A stretch of 64,000 nt of DNA from Anoxybacteroides voinovskiense (GTDB taxonomy: Bacteria; Bacillota; Bacilli; Bacillales; Anoxybacillaceae): positions 62,001 through 126,000 of the forward strand of contig NZ_JACIDE010000005.1 in NCBI RefSeq assembly GCF_014196205.1. Reading direction: 5' to 3'. Within the stretch, counting starts at the first letter, position 1. Each line of letters opens with the position of its first letter. The position numbers and the translations under genes are program-made. The notes below the pieces were generated by a model. It was given only the letters and a program-made list of their open reading frames with translations. It had not been told where the DNA came from and did not search any database. Positions 56,266 to 64,000 of this stretch are shown here, one piece after another.

Positions 56266-57401
56266 TTGCTTTTTCCCACCTTTCGCTTTTGACAAATCGT
56301 TTCTAACACAGCAACGAATTGAGCGAGTTGGTCTTTCGTCGTCAGTTTGCCGAGCGAAATGCGGACAAATTGTTTCGCTTCTTCCGCTTCTTTGCCAATC
56401 GCAATCATCGTTCGTGATGGCGCTTGTTTTCCGACTTGACAAGCGCTTCCTGTCGAAATGGCAAAGCCGTAACGGTTGCATTCAAGCATCGTATATTGTC
56501 CTTCGATGCCGTGAACGGAAAATCCGATAATATTTGGTAAATGCGCCTCTGGGTGTCCTTCAATGGTAATGGGCAATTCTTTTACTCGTGAAAGAAAATA
56601 TTGCCGAAGCGCTTCTAATCGCGTGTTTTCTTCCATAAGCCCGCTACATATTTGTTGGGCAGCAGTAACAAATGCAGCAATCCCAGGCACATTGACCGTT
56701 CCGGGACGAAACCCTGATTCGTGTGTCGCGTTGAGAAAGCAAGGCGTCCATTTGATGCGTGGGTCGATATAGACGGCACCGACTCCTTTTGGTCCGTAAA
56801 TTTTATGGGCAGAAATGGATAAGCTATCAATGCCCATCGCTTGGACATCTACTTGTATTTTACCAAATGTTTGCACACAATCGCTATGAAAGATAACGCC
56901 GTTTTTTCGTAAAATTTTCCCGATGTCAGCAATCGGCTGCACCGTCCCGATTTCGGAGTTAGCATGATGAATCGACGCGAAAATCGTTTCGTTTGTAATC
57001 GCCCGTTCTAACTCCGCTAAATCGATGCGTCCGAAGCGGTCGACAGACAAATAAGTCACGTCGTATCCTTCTGTTTCTAGCTGCTGGAATAAATGATAAA
57101 GGGAAGCATGTTCTGTCGCTGTTGTAATCAGATGGTTTCCTTTATGCCGATGGGCTTCGATGATAGAGCGAACGGCGAGAATATTCGATTCGCTTCCGCC
57201 GCTCGTAAAATAAATCCCTTTTTCTTCTCCGTTCATCAATTCCGCAAGCTGTTTCCGACAAATCGAAAGCAAACGAGCGGCATCGCTGCCGATGTCGTGC
57301 AAACTGCTAGAGTTGCCAAAATACGTTTTCGCTACTTCTGCATAAACGGCGAGCGCTTCTTCACTCATCGGTGTCGTGGCAGCAAAATCAAGATAAATCA
57401 T
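56262..57401 (-). CDS. nadS: Cysteine desulfurase NadS (NifS-like)
   Basis: 379 residues. PLP Lys in ISAHKIYGPKGVGA, active-site Cys in STGSACQVGKQAPS, start IYLDFAATTPMSEEAL. Probably supplies sulfur for the NadA iron-sulfur cluster, judged by its place beside the nad genes. Divergent from nadB. Confidence 0.93.
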   Translation of the reverse strand: MIYLDFAATTPMSEEALAVYAEVAKTYFGNSSSLHDIGSDAARLLSICRKQLAELMNGEEKGIYFTSGGSESNILAVRSIIEAHRHKGNHLITTATEHASLYHLFQQLETEGYDVTYLSVDRFGRIDLAELERAITNETIFASIHHANSEIGTVQPIADIGKILRKNGVIFHSDCVQTFGKIQVDVQAMGIDSLSISAHKIYGPKGVGAVYIDPRIKWTPCFLNATHESGFRPGTVNVPGIAAFVTAAQQICSGLMEENTRLEALRQYFLSRVKELPITIEGHPEAHLPNIIGFSVHGIEGQYTMLECNRYGFAISTGSACQVGKQAPSRTMIAIGKEAEEAKQFVRISLGKLTTKDQLAQFVAVLETICQKRKVGKSN

Positions 57402-57454
57402 ACGTACTCCCTCGCATTTGGAAAAATAAAAGTCTTGTCATCAGTTTAATTATA

Positions 57455-57476
57455 TGTCAATATAGGTGTCAAGACA
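57455..57476. promoter_or_regulatory. Probable NiaR operator between nadS and nadB
   Basis: TGTCAATATAGG then TGTCAAGACA, the last ten bases a near-palindrome (TGTC-AA-GACA). It lies in the 100-bp divergent gap; on the minus strand it includes TTGACA boxes. Spaced TGTC/GACA half-sites are what I recall of NiaR boxes. Confidence 0.5.
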
Positions 57477-57501
57477 GTAAAAAATAACAGGGGGCTTACG
57501 T

Positions 57502-59034
57502 ATGCCAGAAGCGGATGTCATTATTGTCGGCAGCGGTCTAGCGGCGCTTATGACAGCCTATCACTTGCATAAGCATAAAAATGTGATAATTTTCACAAAA
57601 ACCAAACAAGAAGAAAGCAATTCATGGCTTGCCCAAGGAGGAGTGGCGGCTGCGATTGCGAAAGAGGACGATTGGCGACTGCATTATGAAGATACATTAA
57701 TCGCCGGCGCTTTCCATAATGACGAGCAAGCGGTCGAAATACTCGTTCGGGAAGGACCCGTTCGGCTATTAGAACTTGTGAAAGAAGGACTGCAATTTGA
57801 TATCGATGAAACCGGACAGTTCCAGCTCGGTAACGAAGGAGCACATAGCCGCCGCCGTATTTTGCACGCTGGTGGCGACCAAACAGGAAAAGCGCTCGTT
57901 TCGTTTTTGCTTGAAAACGTACGCGGAAAAGTAACGATCATCGAAGGGGAAAGCGTCACCGACCTTCTTGTGCAAAACGGCCGCTGTGTTGGTGTAAAAA
58001 CGAGAACGGGTACTTATGATGCAAACGCGGTCGTTCTTTCGACCGGTGGCTGCGGCAATGTGTTCGCGTTTACATCGAATGCCCCGACTGCGACAGGCGA
58101 TGGCATCGCTTTAGCGTATCGAGCAGGTGCGGTCGTTAGCGATATGGAATTTATTCAGTTTCATCCGACGATGCTTTATGTCGATGGAAAAGCGGTAGGA
58201 CTTGTTTCCGAAGCAGTGCGCGGGGAAGGTGCGATTCTCGTGACAGAGGACGGTAAACGGCTCATGGAAGATGGGCATCCGCAGCGCGATTTAGCCCCGA
58301 GAGATATCGTCGCTCGAGCGATTCATGCGGAAATGATAAGAGGGGGACGCGTGTATTTAGACATTTCGATGATTCCTCATTTCCGTACGCGTTTTCCGAC
58401 GATTGCCGCCATGTGCGAAGCGCACGGGATTGATGTAAACGACGGAAAACTTCCGGTCGTCCCAGGCGCGCATTTTTTAATGGGTGGTATTCAAACCGAC
58501 TTAACGGGAAAAACATCGCTTCCTGGTTTATACGCCGTTGGCGAAGCTGCCTGTACAGGCGTGCACGGGGCGAATCGGCTAGCGAGCAACTCGCTTTTGG
58601 AAGGAATCGTGTTTGGGGCAAGGCTTGCGGAAACGTTGCGTAACGAGCAACCAAACCGGTTGGAATGCTCCGTTTACGAGGCAGTGCCGTTTACAAAACC
58701 ACTCCCGTCGGTTTCTGACATTCAAGCGATAATGATGAAACATGTCGGCATTGTAAGGGATGAAATAAGTTTAACAACGGCGAAACAATGGTTCGAACAG
58801 TTTTCCATTCACGAACTAATTGCTTCCGATTGGTCGCTGTTTAACGAAGAACAACGGACTGCTGCTTCTTTACTACTCACCGGCTGGCTGATTACGACAT
58901 CGGCGCTAAAGCGCACGGAAAGCCGCGGGGGGCATTATCGCTCGGATTTCCCAAAAGAAGACGATGGGTGGAAAAAACGGCGCATTAAACGGACAAAAGA
59001 GGAACTTTTCGCACAGATAGGGGGAAAAGGATGA
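57502..59034 (+). CDS. nadB: L-aspartate oxidase
   Basis: 510 residues. FAD enzyme oxidising aspartate to iminoaspartate. FAD motif VIIVGSGLAALMTAYHL, substrate region SNSWLAQGGVAAA, FIQFHPTMLY and HFLMGGIQTDLTGKTSLPGL. GGGGGCTTACGT precedes the ATG. Overlaps nadC (ATGA-type). Confidence 0.97.
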   Translation: MPEADVIIVGSGLAALMTAYHLHKHKNVIIFTKTKQEESNSWLAQGGVAAAIAKEDDWRLHYEDTLIAGAFHNDEQAVEILVREGPVRLLELVKEGLQFDIDETGQFQLGNEGAHSRRRILHAGGDQTGKALVSFLLENVRGKVTIIEGESVTDLLVQNGRCVGVKTRTGTYDANAVVLSTGGCGNVFAFTSNAPTATGDGIALAYRAGAVVSDMEFIQFHPTMLYVDGKAVGLVSEAVRGEGAILVTEDGKRLMEDGHPQRDLAPRDIVARAIHAEMIRGGRVYLDISMIPHFRTRFPTIAAMCEAHGIDVNDGKLPVVPGAHFLMGGIQTDLTGKTSLPGLYAVGEAACTGVHGANRLASNSLLEGIVFGARLAETLRNEQPNRLECSVYEAVPFTKPLPSVSDIQAIMMKHVGIVRDEISLTTAKQWFEQFSIHELIASDWSLFNEEQRTAASLLLTGWLITTSALKRTESRGGHYRSDFPKEDDGWKKRRIKRTKEELFAQIGGKG

Positions 59035-59870
59035 ATTCGCTGAAATTGCAGCAGATGTTGCAACAGTTTTTTCTTGAAGATATTGGCGAGCGCGACGTAA
59101 CGACAGAAACGATTTTTCCAAGCGACCAGCAAGCAACGGGCGTATTTTTAATCAAAGAAGACGGCGTCTTTTCGGGAAGGGACGTGCTTGTCACTGGCTA
59201 TCGCTTGCTTGACCCGTCGATTGCCGTGACGCTTTATAAACGAGACGGAGAGTTAGTAAAAAAAGGCGAAATCGTCGCCGAAGTTTCCGGTCCGATCGCC
59301 CCGCTGTTAACCGGTGAGCGCGTCATTTTAAATCTCATGCAGCGCATGAGCGGCATCGCGACGCTCACTCATCGAGCGGTGACCATTTTAAATAGCAACC
59401 ATACGCGCATTTGCGATACAAGAAAGACAACGCCAGGACTGCGCATGCTTGAAAAATATGCGGTAACGTGCGGCGGCGGATACAACCATCGGTTTGGACT
59501 GTATGATGCGGTCATGATTAAAGATAACCATATTGCGTTTTGCGGTTCGATTATAAAAGCGGTAGAAGTGGCGCGCGCTCGCCTTGGTCATATGGTGAAA
59601 ATCGAAGTCGAAACAGAAACGAAAGAACAAGTGATCGAAGCAGTAGAAGCAGGAGCGGACGTCATTATGTTTGACAACCGAACGCCGGAAGAAATAAAAG
59701 CGTTTGTCGAGCTTGTCCCGCCATCTATCATTACCGAAGCATCGGGCGGTATTACGCTTGAAAATTTGGCGCAGTACGGCGATACGGGCGTCGATTATAT
59801 TTCGTTAGGGACGTTAACCCACTCTGCGAAGGCGTTAGATATTAGCTTTAATATTAAAGGTTGGAAGTAG
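59031..59870 (+). CDS. nadC: Nicotinate-nucleotide pyrophosphorylase (QPRTase)
   Basis: 279 residues. Makes nicotinate mononucleotide from quinolinate and [15 protein letters not shown] near the N-terminus, [17 protein letters not shown]-like [34 protein letters not shown], and [11 protein letters not shown]. Overlaps the nadB stop by four bases. Confidence 0.97.
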   Translation: MNSLKLQQMLQQFFLEDIGERDVTTETIFPSDQQATGVFLIKEDGVFSGRDVLVTGYRLLDPSIAVTLYKRDGELVKKGEIVAEVSGPIAPLLTGERVILNLMQRMSGIATLTHRAVTILNSNHTRICDTRKTTPGLRMLEKYAVTCGGGYNHRFGLYDAVMIKDNHIAFCGSIIKAVEVARARLGHMVKIEVETETKEQVIEAVEAGADVIMFDNRTPEEIKAFVELVPPSIITEASGGITLENLAQYGDTGVDYISLGTLTHSAKALDISFNIKGWK

Positions 59871-59881
59871 GGGGAGAAACG

Positions 59882-60985
59882 ATGAACGTATTGGAAATGA
59901 TGAAAAAGCAAGACGATATGCCAGAAGTATATAAAACGATGAGCGTCGAAGCAATGGAAGCGCGCGTGCGGGAGATTAAAGAAAAGCTAGGCGACCGGCT
60001 ATTCATCCCTGGTCACCATTACCAAAAAGATGAAGTCATTCAATTTGCCGATGCGACCGGGGATTCATTGCAACTTGCTCAAGTGGCAGCGAAAAACAAA
60101 CAAGCAGAATACATCGTCTTTTGCGGTGTTCATTTTATGGCAGAAACGGCTGATATTTTGACAAGCGATGAACAAAAAGTCATTTTACCAGATATGCGCG
60201 CGGGCTGTTCAATGGCGGATATGGCGGAGTTAGCGCAAGTGGAACGGGCATGGCCGATGTTACAAGAGCTGTTTGGCGATACGATTTTGCCGCTGACGTA
60301 TGTGAACTCGACGGCAGCAATTAAAGCGTTTGTCGGACGCAACGGCGGAGCGACGGTCACCTCGTCGAACGCCGACAAAATGGTTGCATGGGCGTTTACC
60401 CAAAAAGAACGCATCTTTTTCTTGCCAGATCAACATTTAGGAAGAAATACTGCCTATAAGCTAGGAGTAGCGCTAGAGAAAATGGCGGTTTGGGATCCAT
60501 TGACCGATACGTTGCAATACGAAGGCGATATAAACGAAGTGAAAGTCATTCTTTGGAAAGGACACTGTTCCGTCCATGAAAACTTTACGGTGAAACATAT
60601 TGAACATATTCGCCAAACAAAACCGGACATGAACATTATCGTCCATCCAGAATGTAGCTGGGAAGTCGTGCAGCAGTCCGACTATGCCGGCTCGACAAAA
60701 TACATTATTGAAACGATTCGTAACGCTCCAGCGGGAAGCAAATGGGCGATCGGGACAGAGATGAACTTAGTCAATCGCTTAATTCAACAACACCCGGATA
60801 AAGAAATTATTTCGCTTAATCCATATATGTGTCCATGTTTAACAATGAACCGTATTGACTTGCCGCATTTTCTTTGGGCGTTGGAGTCGTTAGAACAAGG
60901 GAAAATCATCAATCAAATTACTGTTCCTGCGTCCATCGCAGCAGATGCGGTAAAAGCGTTAGAGCGAATGCTTGCACGCGCCTAA
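59882..60985 (+). CDS. nadA: Quinolinate synthase
   Basis: 367 residues. 4Fe-4S enzyme condensing iminoaspartate with dihydroxyacetone phosphate. Cluster Cys candidates: Cys109 in [12 protein letters not shown], then HPECSWEVV and [12 protein letters not shown] 59882 follows AGGGGGAG; an in-frame start at 59861 overlaps nadC. Confidence 0.97.
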   Translation: MNVLEMMKKQDDMPEVYKTMSVEAMEARVREIKEKLGDRLFIPGHHYQKDEVIQFADATGDSLQLAQVAAKNKQAEYIVFCGVHFMAETADILTSDEQKVILPDMRAGCSMADMAELAQVERAWPMLQELFGDTILPLTYVNSTAAIKAFVGRNGGATVTSSNADKMVAWAFTQKERIFFLPDQHLGRNTAYKLGVALEKMAVWDPLTDTLQYEGDINEVKVILWKGHCSVHENFTVKHIEHIRQTKPDMNIIVHPECSWEVVQQSDYAGSTKYIIETIRNAPAGSKWAIGTEMNLVNRLIQQHPDKEIISLNPYMCPCLTMNRIDLPHFLWALESLEQGKIINQITVPASIAADAVKALERMLARA

Positions 60986-61017
60986 AAGGTGTCCATTTGG
61001 ACGCCTTTATTTTTTTA
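60985..61017 (+). terminator. Terminator of the nadBCA operon
   Basis: AAAGGTGTCC (60985-60994) pairs with GGACGCCTTT (60999-61008), one G-T pair, 4-nt loop, T run. Confidence 0.85.
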
Positions 61018-61105
61018 TCATAAAATCAGCAACTAGCTCATAAGTTATGTTGAAGGATGATGGCGAAATGGTATATAAACCGTGTGGGTGTAGGAGGGGA
61101 ACGGA

Positions 61106-62839
61106 GTGAAAATCCATATTGTCCAAAAAGGCGATACACTTTGGAAAATTGCCCAAAAATATGGGGTCGATTTTGAAGCGTTGAAAAAAATAAATGGCCA
61201 TTTAAGCGATCCAAATTACATTATGCCTGGAATGAAAATAAAAATTCCAACTGCCGGCGTTCCGGTGAAAAAAGAAGTGCAGAAAAAAGAAACGGTCGTT
61301 CATATGCACCCGAAAAAAGAAGAACCAATCGAACATCCATATGCCGAAGCGAAGCCGTTTGTTTCGTTTAACATAGAGGCAGAAATAGCTCCGAACGTCA
61401 ATGTGAACCCGAAAGCAAAGGAAACGCCAAAAGAAGCAAACATGAACGCCAATCCATCGGTGAATGAAGCAGCGAAAGCACCAAACATGAATGCCAATCC
61501 GCCGATGAACGAAGCAGCGAAAGCGCCGAACATGAACGCCAATCCGTCGATGAACGAAGCAGCGAAAACGCCAAATATCCAACAGCCACTACCAGAGCCG
61601 CCAAAAGCGCCGATCGCACAAAAACCAAAAGAACCGGCGGCAGAGAAAAAAGAACTACCGAAAGCGCCGGCAAAAGAGCCGGAGAAAGCTCCGCTAGAAA
61701 ATGTGACAAATGATAAGAAGCCGGCGGAAGCTCCGTATACAATTCCGCCCGTTTCGTCTAAGCCGTACGCGCATTGGAACATGCCACCGCTTCCGCCAAA
61801 GCCAGCAAATATTTTGCCAAACATGATGAAGCCGGAGGTAGAAGATGTGGAAAGTCCAGAAAAACCCGTTCATCACGACGCGCCGCCAGAACTTCCAGCC
61901 GTTCCATACGTTCCGATGTGGCCGCAGCAACAATGGGGAGCGAATCAAGCAAATCAGCCAAATGAGCCAGCGAATCCGCAAACGCAGCCGCAAGAACATT
62001 GCGTTCCGGTCACGCCTGTCATGCCTGGCTATGGATTTTATTATCCACCAATGCCATTTGCGGGCTATCCAGCTGCACCAATGCCGATGCAAGTAGAAAG
62101 CAGCTCGCACATGTTTCCAGGTATTCATGAAAGCAGCGAATCACATGGTTGGATGCCGCCAGCTCCACCAGCGGGAACGCAGTATCCGACGCCATCAGGA
62201 GGAATGCAATACCCGCCAGCAGGAATGCCGTATCCGACGCCATCGGGAGGGATGCAATACCCGCCAGCAGGAATGCCGTATCCAACGCCATCGGGAGGGA
62301 TGCAATACCCGCCAGCAGGAATGCCGTATCCGACGCCATCAGGAGGAATGCAATATCCGCCAGCGGGAATGCCGTATCCGACGCCATCGGGAGGGATGCA
62401 ATACCCGCCAGCAGGAATGCCGTATCCAACGCCATCAGGAGGAATGCAATATCCGCCAGCAGGAATGCCGTATCCAACGCCATCAGGAGGAATGCAATAT
62501 CCGCCAGCGGGAATGCCGTATCCGGCGCCATCAGGAGGAATGCAATATCCAATGGCACCGCCTGGAGGGATGCAGTCCCCAGAAATATCACCAACGGATG
62601 AGCAATATCAAGCGCCAGCGCCAACAGCCGGAATGACGTCACCGCCAGCAGGGGATGCGCCGCTGCCGCCAAGTTACGGAGGTTCGCCACAATATGCACC
62701 ATATTATCCACAACCTCAAGTGCCTAGTTTTTCAGCACCGTTTGCGCCAATGCCACCGCAGCCGTCTGCATTTCCGCCAAGCCCACAGCAACTGTTTATG
62801 ATGCCGCAATATGGCGAAAGCAGTGAGCACGATGAATAA
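61106..62839 (+). CDS. safA: Spore coat assembly protein SafA
   Basis: 577 residues. N-terminal LysM (about 2-48: KIHIVQKGDTLWKIAQKYGV, PGMKIKIP) that targets the cortex/coat interface and binds SpoVID partners. The middle has three 15-residue repeats (NMNANPSMNEAAKAP, 112-156), then Pro/Lys/Glu-rich linkers; the C-terminal part has seven 16-residue repeats (GMQYPPAGMPYPTPSG, 366-477) and a Pro/Tyr/Gln-rich tail. GTG 61106 follows TAGGAGGGG. Alone, with a terminator before it. Confidence 0.93.
   Translation: MKIHIVQKGDTLWKIAQKYGVDFEALKKINGHLSDPNYIMPGMKIKIPTAGVPVKKEVQKKETVVHMHPKKEEPIEHPYAEAKPFVSFNIEAEIAPNVNVNPKAKETPKEANMNANPSVNEAAKAPNMNANPPMNEAAKAPNMNANPSMNEAAKTPNIQQPLPEPPKAPIAQKPKEPAAEKKELPKAPAKEPEKAPLENVTNDKKPAEAPYTIPPVSSKPYAHWNMPPLPPKPANILPNMMKPEVEDVESPEKPVHHDAPPELPAVPYVPMWPQQQWGANQANQPNEPANPQTQPQEHCVPVTPVMPGYGFYYPPMPFAGYPAAPMPMQVESSSHMFPGIHESSESHGWMPPAPPAGTQYPTPSGGMQYPPAGMPYPTPSGGMQYPPAGMPYPTPSGGMQYPPAGMPYPTPSGGMQYPPAGMPYPTPSGGMQYPPAGMPYPTPSGGMQYPPAGMPYPTPSGGMQYPPAGMPYPAPSGGMQYPMAPPGGMQSPEISPTDEQYQAPAPTAGMTSPPAGDAPLPPSYGGSPQYAPYYPQPQVPSFSAPFAPMPPQPSAFPPSPQQLFMMPQYGESSEHDE
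61439..61573 (+). repeat. Three 45-bp repeats in safA
   Basis: Three tandem copies of NMNANP-x-x-NEAAK-x-P, differing at four amino-acid positions at most. Confidence 0.85.
62201..62536 (+). repeat. Seven 48-bp tandem repeats in safA
   Basis: Units start at 62201, 62249, 62297, 62345, 62393, 62441 and 62489; an eighth, partial unit follows at 62537. Protein copies are identical except Thr to Ala in the last; the DNA copies differ only at synonymous sites otherwise, in a patchwork that suggests recent unit exchange. Confidence 0.95.
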
Positions 62840-63752
62840 ACAACAAAGAGACGATGGCTGGCATCGTCTCTTCCTCTTTCTTGAAAACGAGTACGGGGTA
62901 AAAGTACAAAAATGTACCGTGATTAAACCGCATGTGTTCCTTATAGAAACGAGCCGTGGAAAAAAGGTGGTAAAAAAATACCACACGTTTTTGGAAGCAT
63001 CGAGACAACAAATGCTTTCGCGACTATTAAAAGCGGAAGGATTTCTCGCCATGCCTTCTATTGAAGGGGTTATTTCGTTCGTAGACGATTACTGGACGGT
63101 ACAACCATATATTCAAGCGCATCGTTCATTTGATTACCGCATCGAAAAAGATCGAGAGGATAGTTTGACATTGCTTCGTACGTATCATGCTTTTTCCGAG
63201 CCGTTCGTACGTCATCCGTTTTTTCCGACGATGGTACCGCGTTATTTTTTATACGAGAAGTGGCTAGAGCGATATAGACGGTTTCTTTCTATGTTGCCAG
63301 CGTTACAGCGGTTAATGAAAAAGGAAGAGCTCTCGTTTGTTTTCTCGTGCGCTGAGGCGTTTTTTACGTATTTTCCTTCTTATCGTTCGGCATTTTTCGC
63401 GGAACAAACGACGATGATTCACGGCGATGTTGCCTCACATAATTTTTTGCGCACGGAAACACGTAGTTATTTAATCGACTATGATTTACTTGCGATTGCG
63501 CCACCTGCCGTTGATTATTTGCAATACATAAGCCGCGTCATGCCGCACGTTCAATGGTCAGTGGCGTTTTTAACACAACATCCAATGCTGCGGACGTTCA
63601 TGGAAAACCCGTGGTTTTTAGCGGCGCTTTTATTTCCGGCGGACGTGATGCGTGAATGTCGATGGATCGTTCAGCGTAACGTGCCGTTTACGATTTCACA
63701 GTTTGATTACCGCAAACAGTTTGTGCAAAAAATCATGAATATGATAAGATAG
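62832..63752 (+). CDS. Aminoglycoside-kinase-like protein, probably spore-coat related
   Basis: 306 residues of the APH/CotS-like fold. Catalytic loop MIHGDVASHNFL and metal-binding LIDYDLLAIAPPAVDYLQYI are complete, unlike YsxE. The N-lobe Lys is in SRGKKVVKKYHTFLEA. The substrate is unknown; the position behind safA and likeness to CotS/YutH-type proteins suggest a spore role. ATG 62832 overlaps the safA stop; ribosome site weak, so coupled translation is likely. B. subtilis has coxA after safA, as I recall, so this differs. Confidence 0.82.
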   Translation: MNKQQRDDGWHRLFLFLENEYGVKVQKCTVIKPHVFLIETSRGKKVVKKYHTFLEASRQQMLSRLLKAEGFLAMPSIEGVISFVDDYWTVQPYIQAHRSFDYRIEKDREDSLTLLRTYHAFSEPFVRHPFFPTMVPRYFLYEKWLERYRRFLSMLPALQRLMKKEELSFVFSCAEAFFTYFPSYRSAFFAEQTTMIHGDVASHNFLRTETRSYLIDYDLLAIAPPAVDYLQYISRVMPHVQWSVAFLTQHPMLRTFMENPWFLAALLFPADVMRECRWIVQRNVPFTISQFDYRKQFVQKIMNMIR

Positions 63753-63790
63753 CGTATATGCCATTTTTCGTGAAAGGGAGTCAGATCGAG

Positions 63791-64000
63791 ATGATGGAAC
63801 AAAAAATTGAGAAATTGATTGCGTGGCTTCGTGAACAAGTGCACAATGCGGGGTTAAACGGAGCGGTCGTCGGCATTAGTGGCGGCATTGATTCAGCGGT
63901 AGTGACGCATTTAATTAAGCGGGCGTTTCCAAACGATTCGCTTGGGCTGATTATGCCGTGCAAAAGCAATCCGAAAGATAAAGAAGATGCGCTAAAAGTG
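63791..64000 (+). CDS. nadE: NAD(+) synthetase NadE, N-terminal part (3' end outside window)
   Basis: First 70 codons of an ammonia-dependent NAD synthetase. The PP-loop motif is GISGGIDSAVVTHL near residue 30, followed by LGLIMPCKSNPKDKEDAL. No CN-hydrolase domain precedes it. ATG 63791 or 63794; AAAGGGAG is upstream. It would complete the NAD pathway begun by nadBCA. Confidence 0.92.
   Translation, partial: MMEQKIEKLIAWLREQVHNAGLNGAVVGISGGIDSAVVTHLIKRAFPNDSLGLIMPCKSNPKDKEDALKV

Noticed and set aside
62201-62536. CRISPR-like array from evenly spaced repeats
   Set aside because: The repeats are contiguous, in frame in safA, with no unique spacers and no cas genes.
61202-62711. Long minus-strand and shifted-frame ORFs opposite safA
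   Set aside because: They come from repetitive, Pro-rich safA codons read in other frames; no ribosome sites and the repeats mirror safA.

Overview
The window is a chromosomal segment of an endospore-forming Bacillaceae species, most likely of the Anoxybacillus/Geobacillus group. The evidence is gene order matching the lonA to rplU to nad region of Bacillus subtilis as I remember it, many sporulation genes (spoVID, ysxE, spoIIB, spoIVFA, spoIVFB, spo0B, safA), frequent GTG/TTG starts with strong Shine-Dalgarno sites, and Bacillus-type regulation (T-box, sigma-E promoters, a NiaR-like site). The genus is an inference; no rRNA is present.

Layout. 1-8177: end of lonA, the GTPase ysxC, a convergent small membrane-protein gene, and the haem precursor operon hemA-hemX-hemC-hemD-hemB-hemL (glutamyl-tRNA to uroporphyrinogen III). 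8178-16000: an accessory island between hemL and spoVID. It holds a coiled-coil polymorphic toxin with a PD-(D/E)XK-like C-terminus and its Imm70-like immunity gene, remnants of IS21-like and IS1634-like elements, a complete-looking IS630 element whose two ORFs are joined by a probable -1 frameshift, an internally deleted IS66 element, and three small secreted or membrane-anchored proteins, one of them frameshifted. 16001-22666: spoVID (sigma-E promoter starting 11 bp from the IS66 end), ysxE, a T-box-controlled valS, and folC. 22667-40277: a type IV pilus locus occupying the folC-spoIIB interval, where B. subtilis has only comC. It has a VWA/Big2 surface protein, three minor pilin-like genes on the opposite strand, and a long operon: three unassigned membrane or accessory proteins, pilB (with a tandem MshEN-like motif), pilT, pilC, pilA, pilD, pilM, pilN, pilO and a final pilin. 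No pilP or pilQ is present, as expected without an outer membrane. 40278-52850: spoIIB-like, maf, radC, mreBCD, minCD, spoIVFA-spoIVFB, rplU-prp-rpmA, spo0B, obg, pheB, pheA. 52851-64000: a four-domain CoA-disulfide reductase with an ArsR regulator, the divergent NAD biosynthesis locus (niaR-nadS against nadB-nadC-nadA), safA with a 48-bp tandem repeat, a kinase-like gene, and the start of nadE.

How the parts work together. The hem genes form one pathway. The mre/min genes set cell shape and division-site placement. spoIVFA/B and spo0B serve sporulation signalling, and spoVID, ysxE and safA serve spore coat assembly. nadS/B/C/A/E make NAD from aspartate under probable NiaR control. The pil genes should build a retractable pilus, possibly c-di-GMP responsive, with a VWA protein as candidate tip adhesin. 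The most interesting stretches are the toxin/immunity pair with its unassigned N-terminal carrier, and the pilus locus with its unassigned genes.
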